9,280 bases of DNA from an uncultured Elusimicrobiales bacterium (GTDB taxonomy: Bacteria > Elusimicrobiota > Elusimicrobia > Elusimicrobiales > Elusimicrobiaceae): assembly GCA_944325235.1 (NCBI GenBank), contig CALUZE010000043.1:1-9280 (forward strand), given 5' to 3'. The notes below the pieces were generated by a model, which saw only the letters and a list, made by a program, of their open reading frames with translations, did not search any database and was not told where the DNA came from. Position 1 is the stretch's first letter. Every line of letters starts with the position of its first letter. The position numbers and the translations under genes are program-made. This document shows positions 1 through 6,632 of the stretch, one piece after another.

Positions 1-2
1 TT

Positions 3-80
3 AAAAACGATAACGAAATCGTCAACGTGATTACCCAGGGGTACGCGATTGACCGCCAAAAAGGCATTATCAACCCATAA
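3..80 (+). CDS. ftsA: FtsA, upstream part of the frame (5' partial), ended by an in-frame TAA
   Basis: These 25 codons run in the same frame as the FtsA segment that follows. They include YAIDRQKGIINP, which matches the end of the 1C domain of FtsA (E. coli has YAIDYQEGIKNP followed by VG). The frame then meets TAA at 78-80, exactly where family members have Val, Ile, Arg or a similar residue before the conserved Gly. After the TAA the same frame continues with GREGALLEVDVHI, again matching FtsA without any gap. The gene start lies left of the window. I see a clean nonsense codon, not a frameshift. It could be an assembly or base-call error, a real disruption, or a split gene with reinitiation. 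FtsA identity of this stretch is fairly sure; its status is not. Confidence 0.6.
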   Translation, partial: KNDNEIVNVITQGYAIDRQKGIINP

Positions 81-98
81 GGAAGGGAAGGCGCGCTG

Positions 99-890
99 TT
101 GGAAGTGGACGTACACATCACCACCGGTTCTTCCACCCATTTGAACAACCTGGCCAAAGCCATTCAACGCCCGGGATACAAAATTGACGGAACCTTTTAC
201 GGCCTGGTGCCGCTGGCCGATACGGTGCTGACGCAGGAAGAAAAAGAAATCGGCGCTTTGATTTTGGACTTGGGCGGGGAAACCATGTCCGTCGGCATTT
301 ACATAGACGGCATTTTAAAGTTCTCGCGGGATATCCCGTACGGCTGCGATTTAATCACCAGCGATTTGTCCCGCCTGCTGCACACCAGCCGCCAGAACGC
401 CAAAGAAATCAAAGAAAAATACGGCGTTTCCTTTCCTACCTTTTTGGACGAAGAAGGCGAAATTCCCGTGCCGTCCTTGGACGGGCGCAGCACGCACAAC
501 ATCAAAAAAAGCTACGTGCTGGACATTATCCAGCCCCGCGTGGAAGAACTGATTGAACAGGTGGAGCAATGTGTGGAAAGCTCCGGCTACAAAAACTTCC
601 CGGTGGTGGGCGTGGTGACGGGCGGCGGTTCGCTGATGCCCGGCATTACGGAACACTGCGTAAACATTTTGGGGCTTAAAGAAGTGCGCCGCGGCGGCGT
701 GCAGCGCGATTTAATCACCAGCGACGACGAATTTTTTGACCCGCTCTACAGCACCGCCATGGCGCTGGTAATCTACGCGTCCGACAATGCCGCGTACGAC
801 GATTTTTCCGGCGGCGCGTACGAAAAAGGCGGCTCGTTCTTCAGCAAATTGGGCCGGCTGTTTAAAGGCGTAGATATTTTTGGCGGCTGA
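99..890 (+). CDS. ftsA: Cell division protein FtsA, C-terminal part (end of 1C, 2A, 2B, membrane helix)
   Basis: FtsA is the actin-like ATP-binding protein that ties FtsZ filaments to the inner membrane and recruits later division proteins. This open part gives 263 residues from TTG-99. It starts with EVDVHITTG (end of 1C). Then come the phosphate-2 loop DLGGETMSV (57-65), the adenosine loop VTGGGSLMPG (173-182), YSTAMALVIY (217-226), and a C-terminal amphipathic helix around SFFSKLGRLFKGVDIF (246-261), typical of the FtsA membrane anchor. The phosphate loop usually reads GGGT-D, so the Glu and Ser are unusual. The TTG start is only the first possible start after the TAA at 78-80. A purine-rich run at 81-91 could serve as its ribosome site, but those bases also encode the conserved GREG. 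Normal FtsA is about 400 residues, so the N-terminal half is missing from this frame. ftsZ follows after 11 nt. Confidence 0.85.
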   Translation: MEVDVHITTGSSTHLNNLAKAIQRPGYKIDGTFYGLVPLADTVLTQEEKEIGALILDLGGETMSVGIYIDGILKFSRDIPYGCDLITSDLSRLLHTSRQNAKEIKEKYGVSFPTFLDEEGEIPVPSLDGRSTHNIKKSYVLDIIQPRVEELIEQVEQCVESSGYKNFPVVGVVTGGGSLMPGITEHCVNILGLKEVRRGGVQRDLITSDDEFFDPLYSTAMALVIYASDNAAYDDFSGGAYEKGGSFFSKLGRLFKGVDIFGG

Positions 891-901
891 GGATAGCAAC
901 T

Positions 902-2056
902 ATGAAAGATTTATTTATGCCGGCCGACTTGTTTGAAACCAAGAAGGCCAAAATAAAAGTAATCGGCGTCGGGGGCGGCGGCGGAAACGCCATCAACCAC
1001 ATGGTCAGCTCCGGCCTCAAAGACGTGGATTTTATTGCCGTCAATACCGACGCGCAGGATTTGCGCCGCAACCGGGCGCCTTATTTGGTGCAGGTGGGCG
1101 AAAAAATCACCAAAGGGTTGGGCGTCGGCGGCGACCCGGAAAAAGGCAAAAAAGCGGCCGAAGAATCCGAAGAAAAACTAAAACTCATCATCGGCCAGTG
1201 CGATTTGCTGTTTATCACGGCCGGGATGGGCGGCGGAACCGGCACGGGGGTGGCGCCGTATCTGGCCAAACTGGCCAAAGAAATTTACGGCGACGATTTG
1301 CTGGTGATCGGCGTAGTGACCCGCCCGTTTAATTTTGAAGGCTACGTGCGCGAAAAACAGGCCGATGAAGGCATTAAGGAAATGCAGAAATATGTAGATT
1401 CCATGATCATCGTGCCGAATGAAAAACTGTTTGACAACGTGGACCCGGAAACTTCTTCCAAGGATGCGTTTAAAATGGTGGATGAAGTGCTGCTGCAGGC
1501 CGTAAAAGGCATTTCCGAAGTCATCACGCAGCCCGGCGAAGTAAACATTGATTTTAACGATGTGCGCAAAGTGATGTGCCACTCGCACAAATCGCTGATC
1601 GGCATTGGCGAGGCCAGCGGCCCCGGGCGCCATTTGCAGGCGGTCAAAAAAGCCATTTCTTCGCCGCTGTTGGAAAATGCCGACATCCGCGGCGCCAAAG
1701 GGTTTATCGTGCACTTCTCGGCCGAAGAAAACCTGACGCTTTTGGAACAGGGCGAAGTGATGAATTTGATTCGGCAATATGCCAGCAATGATTCCATTAT
1801 TATGTTCGGGTATTCGTATGACTCTACGTTAAACGGGATGTTTAAAGTAACGGTCATCGCCACCGGCTTCAGCCCCGAAAAAGCCAGCGTGTTCAACGCG
1901 CGCCGGCCGCTCCCGACGGAACTGACCGGTGTGGGAACGCCCAAAAAAACGTTGACGCAAGATGTGTTCGCTTCCTTTGAGCCGTCCAAATCTCCGGTGC
2001 CGGAGGATGCGATGTTAATACCGGCGTATTTGCGCCGCAAAAAAAACCGGTCGTAA
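902..2056 (+). CDS. ftsZ: Cell division protein FtsZ
   Basis: FtsZ is the tubulin-like GTPase that polymerises into the cytokinetic ring. The 384-residue product has the N-terminal nucleotide loop GVGGGGGNA (22-30), NTDAQDL (48-54), the tubulin signature GGGTGTG (110-116), and the T7 synergy loop NIDFNDV (215-221) with both catalytic aspartates. It ends in a conserved C-terminal peptide, LIPAYLRRKK (372-381), which would bind FtsA and other partners. The linker before this peptide is short, roughly 35 residues. Start: ATG-902 is preceded by GAGGA at 889-893, which overlaps the ftsA stop, so the two genes are probably coupled. The segment just after the T7 loop, CHSHKSLIGIG (226-236), departs from the usual small-residue Met/Gly-rich helix seen in E. 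coli (SEMGYAMMGSG), although the length is unchanged. Identity is certain. Confidence 0.98.
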   Translation: MKDLFMPADLFETKKAKIKVIGVGGGGGNAINHMVSSGLKDVDFIAVNTDAQDLRRNRAPYLVQVGEKITKGLGVGGDPEKGKKAAEESEEKLKLIIGQCDLLFITAGMGGGTGTGVAPYLAKLAKEIYGDDLLVIGVVTRPFNFEGYVREKQADEGIKEMQKYVDSMIIVPNEKLFDNVDPETSSKDAFKMVDEVLLQAVKGISEVITQPGEVNIDFNDVRKVMCHSHKSLIGIGEASGPGRHLQAVKKAISSPLLENADIRGAKGFIVHFSAEENLTLLEQGEVMNLIRQYASNDSIIMFGYSYDSTLNGMFKVTVIATGFSPEKASVFNARRPLPTELTGVGTPKKTLTQDVFASFEPSKSPVPEDAMLIPAYLRRKKNRS

Positions 2057-2068
2057 AAGGAGAAAAGT

Positions 2069-3160
<1,092 letters not shown>

Positions 3161-3162
3161 GT

Positions 3163-3843
3163 ATGCGCGTAAACGGAATGTTGATTGCCATTGACGGAAC
3201 GGCCGGAACGGGCAAGTCTACCGTCGGAAAAGCGATAGCGGCCAAGCTGGGTTACGGTTTTTTGAGCACGGGCGAAATGTACCGTGCACTGGCCTATAAA
3301 GTGTTTGAAAAACACATCGTGCCCGAAGATCACGACGCCGTATTGGCGGCGGCGCGCCAGCTGCACTTTACGTTTGTGCGCCAGCCGGATGCGTCGCTTA
3401 AAATGTATGTGGACGGCGAATACCTGGGCGACAAATTGCACCTGGAAGAAGTGGGCAATGTGGCCAGCCGCGTTTCCACCAACGGCGAAGCCCGCCGCGT
3501 ACTGACCGAAAAAATGCGCGATGTGGGCGACGACGGCGGCATCGTAATGGAAGGGCGCGACGTGGGAACGGTGGTGTTCCCGGATGCGGAAATGAAGTTC
3601 TACCTGGACGCGTCCGCCGAAGAACGCGCCAAACGCCGCTTTAAACAGCTTAAAGAGGCCGGCCAACACGCCAATTACGACGAGATTTTGAAACTCATTC
3701 AAGAACGCGATTACCGCGATTCGCACCGGGCGGTCAGCCCGCTTAAACCGGCCGAAGACGCCGTGATTATAGACACGTCCTCCCTAAATTTGCAGCAGGT
3801 AGTGGACGCCGTCTGGGAGAAAATCCAGCATTATGCTGCTTAA
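3163..3843 (+). CDS. cmk: Cytidylate kinase
   Basis: Cytoplasmic (d)CMP kinase: it moves the gamma phosphate of ATP onto CMP or dCMP for pyrimidine nucleotide and CDP-lipid synthesis. Of 226 residues, the P-loop is GTAGTGKST (12-20). STGEMYRALA (35-44) is the nucleotide-binding segment; GRDVGTVVFPDA (131-142) and ERDYRDSHRAVSPLKPAEDA (181-200) are family signatures with the conserved arginines. Length is normal for Cmk (220-230). The start is unsure: ATG-3163 lies 2 nt after the pilT stop with no good nearby ribosome site, and ATG-3178 (giving MLIAIDG) is a fair alternative. Translation is probably coupled to the upstream gene. The 3' end overlaps plsC by 11 nt, as in many bacteria where cmk, plsC and rpsA form a cluster. 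Confidence 0.97.
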   Translation: MRVNGMLIAIDGTAGTGKSTVGKAIAAKLGYGFLSTGEMYRALAYKVFEKHIVPEDHDAVLAAARQLHFTFVRQPDASLKMYVDGEYLGDKLHLEEVGNVASRVSTNGEARRVLTEKMRDVGDDGGIVMEGRDVGTVVFPDAEMKFYLDASAEERAKRRFKQLKEAGQHANYDEILKLIQERDYRDSHRAVSPLKPAEDAVIIDTSSLNLQQVVDAVWEKIQHYAA

Positions 3844-4426
3844 TTTGATAAAATTAATAGCACGGATATACTTTAGGGTTTGTTACGACTTTAAAGTAGA
3901 AGGCTTGGAAAATATCCCCAAAACCGGTGCTTTGCTGATTGCCGGTAACCACCTTTCCAATGCGGATCCGCCCGCCATCGGCTGTTTTGCCGGATTAGTG
4001 CGCGATTCGCGCTTTGTGGCCAAAAAGGAACTGTTTTCGGTGCCTTTGCTGGGGTGGTTTTTCCGCCGCAGCGGCTATATCCCGGTGGACCGCAAACGGA
4101 TGATTGGCGATTTCGGGGCGCTGCAGGAAGTGTTGCACGCCTTGGACAGGGGCGAAAGCGTGGTGATGTTCCCGGAAGGGACGCGCAGCCGCACCGGCCA
4201 ACCGCAAAAGCCCAAAAGCGGCATTGGTTTTTTGGTCTATAAAACAGGGGCGCCCGTGCTGCCGGTGAAAGTGCAGGGCACTTTCGGCTGGCCGTGGGTA
4301 CGCAAAATTCGGGTAAAATTCGGCACGGTGATGCACCTGCAAAAGGACCCGTCGCTGGAACCCAAGGCACAGTACAAACAATTTGCAAATCAAATAATGG
4401 ATGCAATAAATTCTATAAATATCTAA
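3833..4426 (+). CDS. plsC: 1-acyl-sn-glycerol-3-phosphate acyltransferase (PlsC/LPLAT family)
   Basis: This enzyme acylates lysophosphatidic acid to phosphatidic acid at the inner membrane, the precursor of all glycerophospholipids. The 197-residue protein has a short hydrophobic N-terminus and the HX4D catalytic motif in NHLSNAD (39-45, His-40 and Asp-45). Block II is FVAKKELFSVPLLGW (61-75) followed by GYIPVDR (81-87), block III is FPEGTRSR (113-120, substrate phosphate binding), and block IV is VLPVKVQGT (142-150). The length is typical of small PlsC proteins. ATG-3833 overlaps the end of cmk; GGGAGA at 3815-3820 lies 12 nt upstream. The genome could have other LPLAT paralogues, so the exact substrate is inferred, but the cmk-plsC-rpsA context favours the housekeeping enzyme. 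Confidence 0.93.
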   Translation: MLLNLIKLIARIYFRVCYDFKVEGLENIPKTGALLIAGNHLSNADPPAIGCFAGLVRDSRFVAKKELFSVPLLGWFFRRSGYIPVDRKRMIGDFGALQEVLHALDRGESVVMFPEGTRSRTGQPQKPKSGIGFLVYKTGAPVLPVKVQGTFGWPWVRKIRVKFGTVMHLQKDPSLEPKAQYKQFANQIMDAINSINI

Positions 4427-4427
4427 C

Positions 4428-4463
4428 GGAGGTTACGCAGTCCTCCCCGTACGGGAAAGACTG
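4428..4463 (+). promoter_or_regulatory. Hairpin-forming leader just before rpsA
   Basis: The 49-nt gap between plsC and rpsA can fold in two mutually exclusive ways. In the first, GGAGG (4428-4432) pairs with CCTCC (4442-4446). In the second, CAGTC (4438-4442) pairs with GACTG (4459-4463) around an inner CCC-GTAC-GGG hairpin (4446-4455). The ribosome-binding sequence of rpsA itself is poor: AAGGA at 4468-4472 leaves only 3 nt before ATG-4476. In E. coli the rpsA leader also lacks a good Shine-Dalgarno sequence, and its hairpins mediate S1 autoregulation. A comparable role here is inference from position and structure. Confidence 0.45.
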
Positions 4464-4475
4464 TAATAAGGACTT

Positions 4476-5666
4476 ATGACGACAAACGAAGAAATCAAAA
4501 ATACCGAAGACACAATTAACGAACAAGAAATGACGATGGACCAGTTAATTGCGCAGCAAGAGTCTTTATCGGAGAAGCTGTACAAAAAAGAAATTGTGGA
4601 TGTACCGGTTGTACAGATTAATCAAGATTATATTTTAGTGGATACCGGCGCCAAAAAAGAGGGGGCCATCGCCGTGTCCGAATTTGCCGGTAAAACCCTG
4701 CCGGCCGTGGGCGATACGATTTCCGCCGTGCTCGTAAAACGCGGCTCTGACGAAAGACCGGCTATCCTGTCCCACAAAAAAGCGTTGGAATCGCTGGGCT
4801 GGGACATTTGCAAAAAAGCCTACGAAGCCAAAGAACGCGTGAAAGGGACGATTGTTCAATGCGTAAAAGGCGGTTACATTGTGGAAGTATTTGGCGTAAA
4901 CGGTTTTATGCCGCTTTCCCTTTCCGAACTGCACACCGCTTACAAACACTACCTGCCGGTAGGGGCCAAAATCAAAGCCCAAATTGTTGAATTTGCCAAA
5001 GAAAGACAGAAACTTATCATCTCCCGCAAACAAGTGCTGGAAGAAGACGAAGCCGTCCGCCGCGCGCAAGTGCTCAGCGAAATTAAAGAAGGCGATGTGC
5101 TGCGCGTAGTCGTTTCCAAGGTGGACAAGGACAAACTGTTCCTGCGCTTCCACGGGATTGAAGGCGTGGTGAATTTGGACAATATCGCCTGGAAAGACCC
5201 GGAAACCGCTTTGACCAATTACAGAAGAGGCCAGCGCTTGAAAGCTAAACTTTTGGCGTTGGACAAAGAAACCCCGAAATTGGAATTCGGTTTGAAACAG
5301 CTGTTCTTGAACCCGGCCGATGCGTTGAAACGCCGCTATCCGTACAAGAGCTCCGTGAAAGCGGTCGTCACGAAAGTGGACGCCGAAAACGGGGTGGAAT
5401 GCACGATTGGCAAGAACAACACCAAAGGTTTCATCAGCCCCTTTGAAATGGGCCGCGATTTTTCCGCCAAAGAAGGCGACACCATTACCGCCTTGGTGGT
5501 GGGTGTAAATCCGGAAACTTTCACGGTCAACCTGTCTGTCAAGAAATACGACCAGGTGCAGAACCGCAAAGTGGTTGCCCAATATTTGAAACAAGCTCCT
5601 CGCCCGACCTTAGGTCAGTTGCTGCAGGACTCGTTTAAAACGGACAACAGCGAAGAAACCAAATAA
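4476..5666 (+). CDS. rpsA: Ribosomal protein S1, four S1 domains
   Basis: S1 binds the 30S subunit and single-stranded mRNA leaders and helps unfold mRNA at initiation. The 396-residue product has an acidic N-terminal tail and four S1/OB repeats at roughly 35-102, 119-186, 204-274 and 290-356. The second, with GTIVQCVKGGYIVEVFGVNGFMP split around 124-146, is the most canonical. The C-terminal tail (360-396) is polar. Four repeats is the shorter S1 form; E. coli has six. Start ATG-4476 is chosen because it gives the full N-terminal extension and sits after the hairpin leader, but its Shine-Dalgarno spacing is tight. It is the last gene of the plus-strand series and is followed by a strong terminator. 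Other S1-repeat proteins exist, but the cmk-plsC neighbours support RpsA. Confidence 0.93.
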   Translation: MTTNEEIKNTEDTINEQEMTMDQLIAQQESLSEKLYKKEIVDVPVVQINQDYILVDTGAKKEGAIAVSEFAGKTLPAVGDTISAVLVKRGSDERPAILSHKKALESLGWDICKKAYEAKERVKGTIVQCVKGGYIVEVFGVNGFMPLSLSELHTAYKHYLPVGAKIKAQIVEFAKERQKLIISRKQVLEEDEAVRRAQVLSEIKEGDVLRVVVSKVDKDKLFLRFHGIEGVVNLDNIAWKDPETALTNYRRGQRLKAKLLALDKETPKLEFGLKQLFLNPADALKRRYPYKSSVKAVVTKVDAENGVECTIGKNNTKGFISPFEMGRDFSAKEGDTITALVVGVNPETFTVNLSVKKYDQVQNRKVVAQYLKQAPRPTLGQLLQDSFKTDNSEETK

Positions 5667-5687
5667 GTTGGCTATTTATAGAATCAC

Positions 5688-5721
5688 AAATCCCGGCATT
5701 TTTAAATGCCGGGATTTTTTT
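5688..5721 (+). terminator. Intrinsic terminator of the ftsA-to-rpsA series
   Basis: AAATCCCGGCAT (5688-5699) pairs perfectly with ATGCCGGGATTT (5706-5717) around a short T-rich loop, and a seven-T run ends at 5721. It lies 21 nt after the rpsA stop. The opposite strand has only a weak T-run, so it mainly acts on plus-strand transcripts. Confidence 0.93.
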
Positions 5722-6012
5722 GTGCCGGTCCGGCAGGCGGCCCATAGGTTGCCCGTGGCGGGGCGGCCGGTGTGCCCAAGCAAAAAGGGGAACAGGTGTG
5801 TATGGGGGCGGGTTGCCGGGTGGAAAAGACAGTACGGCAAATGCCGCTCATTTTTCCCGCAGGTGTGGCAGCGTTGCCCGCTGCGCGCGGGGCTTCATCC
5901 GCAGGAAGACCGCAGGTGCGCCTTTGTCGGCGGTGCAGGTGCAAGGGGCTTGCGGCGGGCTGGGGGAGAATTGGGAAGTTAGGTTGCCGCTGGCCCGTGT
6001 TGGGTACGCCAC
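5722..6012. other. Gene-free, G-rich intergenic stretch with short hairpins
   Basis: I see no credible gene here: the possible reading frames overlap each other, run into the 3' end of dksA or have odd composition, and none resembles a known protein. The plus strand is G-rich. Short perfect hairpins occur at 5835-5846 (CGGC/GCCG), 5868-5884 (GCAGCG/CGCTGC) and 5941-5953 (GCAAG/CTTGC). The hexamer CAGGTG appears four times (5793, 5860, 5913, 5936). I found no convincing promoter inside on either strand, so an RNA gene is only a possibility. Confidence 0.5.
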
Positions 6013-6044
6013 AAAAAAAGCCCGCCAAGAGCAGGCGGGCTTTT
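6013..6044 (-). terminator. Intrinsic terminator of the dksA-family gene
   Basis: Read on the minus strand, AAAAGCCCGCC (6044-6034) pairs with GGCGGGCTTTT (6026-6016) around a 7-nt loop, and the T-run continues to 6013. It begins 17 nt after the dksA-family stop. The plus strand offers only four Ts followed by GGGG, so any plus-strand action is weaker. Confidence 0.9.
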
Positions 6045-6060
6045 GGGGACTCAAAAAGGG

Positions 6061-6438
6061 CTATTCCCGGTGTCTTTCCGTAGAGTGCTGGCAGTTGACG
6101 CAGTAGCGGGCAAACGGCAGCGCTTTGATGCGTTTTTTGGGGATGGGTTGGCGGCAGTATTCGCAAATGCCGTAGATGCCTTTGTCTATTTTGCGCAGCG
6201 CCGCTTCAATCTGTTCAATGGTGCTGTGGGCATTGCCGGAAAGCTCAAATAAAATTTCTTTGTCCAGGCTTTTGCTGGCGTCGTCAATCGGGTCGCCCAC
6301 TTCGGCTTCGGGCATATCCATATTCTTTTTGTCTTTCAGGCGCGCGGCGGCATCTTCTTTCAGTTCCAAGAGATGTTTTTTAATTTCTTTTAGTTCCGCG
6401 GCGGTCAGCGCCTCTTTGTTTGTCTTCTTAATAACCAT
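6061..6438 (-). CDS. DksA/TraR-family C4 zinc-finger protein
   Basis: Members of this family insert a coiled coil into the secondary channel of RNA polymerase, often together with ppGpp, and adjust promoter response; some are spore or stress proteins. The 125-residue product has a Lys/Glu-rich coiled-coil region (about 10-90) whose tip has GDPIDDAS (48-55), matching the DxxDxA acidic tip. A C4 zinc finger follows, CEYC (92-95) and CVNC (113-116). The start at 6438 is chosen because AGGGG lies 8 nt upstream (6451-6447). An in-frame extension upstream would cross the promoter and looks noncoding. The stop is TAG, unlike the TAA used by most neighbours. It is transcribed alone, divergent from the msbA-like gene. 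Whether it is the functional DksA or a TraR-like paralogue cannot be told from the sequence. Confidence 0.9.
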   Translation of the reverse strand: MVIKKTNKEALTAAELKEIKKHLLELKEDAAARLKDKKNMDMPEAEVGDPIDDASKSLDKEILFELSGNAHSTIEQIEAALRKIDKGIYGICEYCRQPIPKKRIKALPFARYCVNCQHSTERHRE

Positions 6439-6505
6439 AAAAAATACCCCTGCTGGGAAAATTATGCGTCGGAAAAAGGGTGCCTTTTCCGGGCACTGTT
6501 TGATT

Positions 6506-6534
6506 AGTTTAGCAAAGTAAAATATCTTTTTCAA
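6506..6534 (-). promoter_or_regulatory. Sigma70-type promoter of the dksA-family gene
   Basis: On the minus strand TTGAAA (6534-6529) is followed after exactly 17 nt by TAAACT (6511-6506), preceded by TG one base upstream (extended -10). This predicts a start near 6499 and a leader of about 60 nt. The leader can form GTGCC/GGCAC (6496-6492 with 6484-6480), or alternatively a GGAAAAGG/CCTTTTTCC pairing. Confidence 0.75.
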
Positions 6535-6584
6535 CCCCCATTCTGCCGGCGCGGCCCAACAGTACGCGTAGAACAATGCGCTTG

Positions 6585-6607
6585 CTAATTGTTATAATAA
6601 CAAATAG
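6585..6607 (+). promoter_or_regulatory. Extended -10 promoter of the msbA-like gene inside a palindromic operator
   Basis: TATAAT at 6593-6598 with TG at 6590-6591 makes a good extended -10 element; no clear -35 is seen. It sits inside a 23-bp palindrome with half-sites CTAATTGTTAT (6585-6595) and, read on the minus strand, CTATTTGTTAT (6607-6597), centred on A-6596. Ten of eleven pairs match. A palindrome across the -10 is the classic place for a repressor. The TTGTTAT-type half-site recalls MarR-family operators, but that assignment is a guess. Confidence 0.7.
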
Positions 6608-6632
6608 GCAAATTTTCGGAGAATCACATCCT

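Noticed and set aside
78..80. Stop codon reassignment (TAA as sense) to explain ftsA
   Set aside because: ftsZ, pilT, cmk, plsC, rpsA and the msbA-like gene all end at TAA at family-typical lengths, so TAA is a true stop here.
5668..6106. Overlapping open frames on both strands after rpsA
   Set aside because: They overlap each other in several frames, span a terminator or the 3' end of the dksA-family gene, have Arg/Gly/Pro/Cys-rich composition from GC-rich DNA, and resemble no family.
6439..6576. N-terminal extension of the dksA-family protein up to 6576
   Set aside because: It would contain the promoter and leader of the gene, and its residues do not fit the family. The start at 6438 has a good ribosome site.
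6576..6632. Upstream start of the msbA-like gene at 6576
   Set aside because: The -10 box and palindrome lie inside this stretch, so it is upstream of transcription. ATG-6633 has GGAGA at a proper distance.
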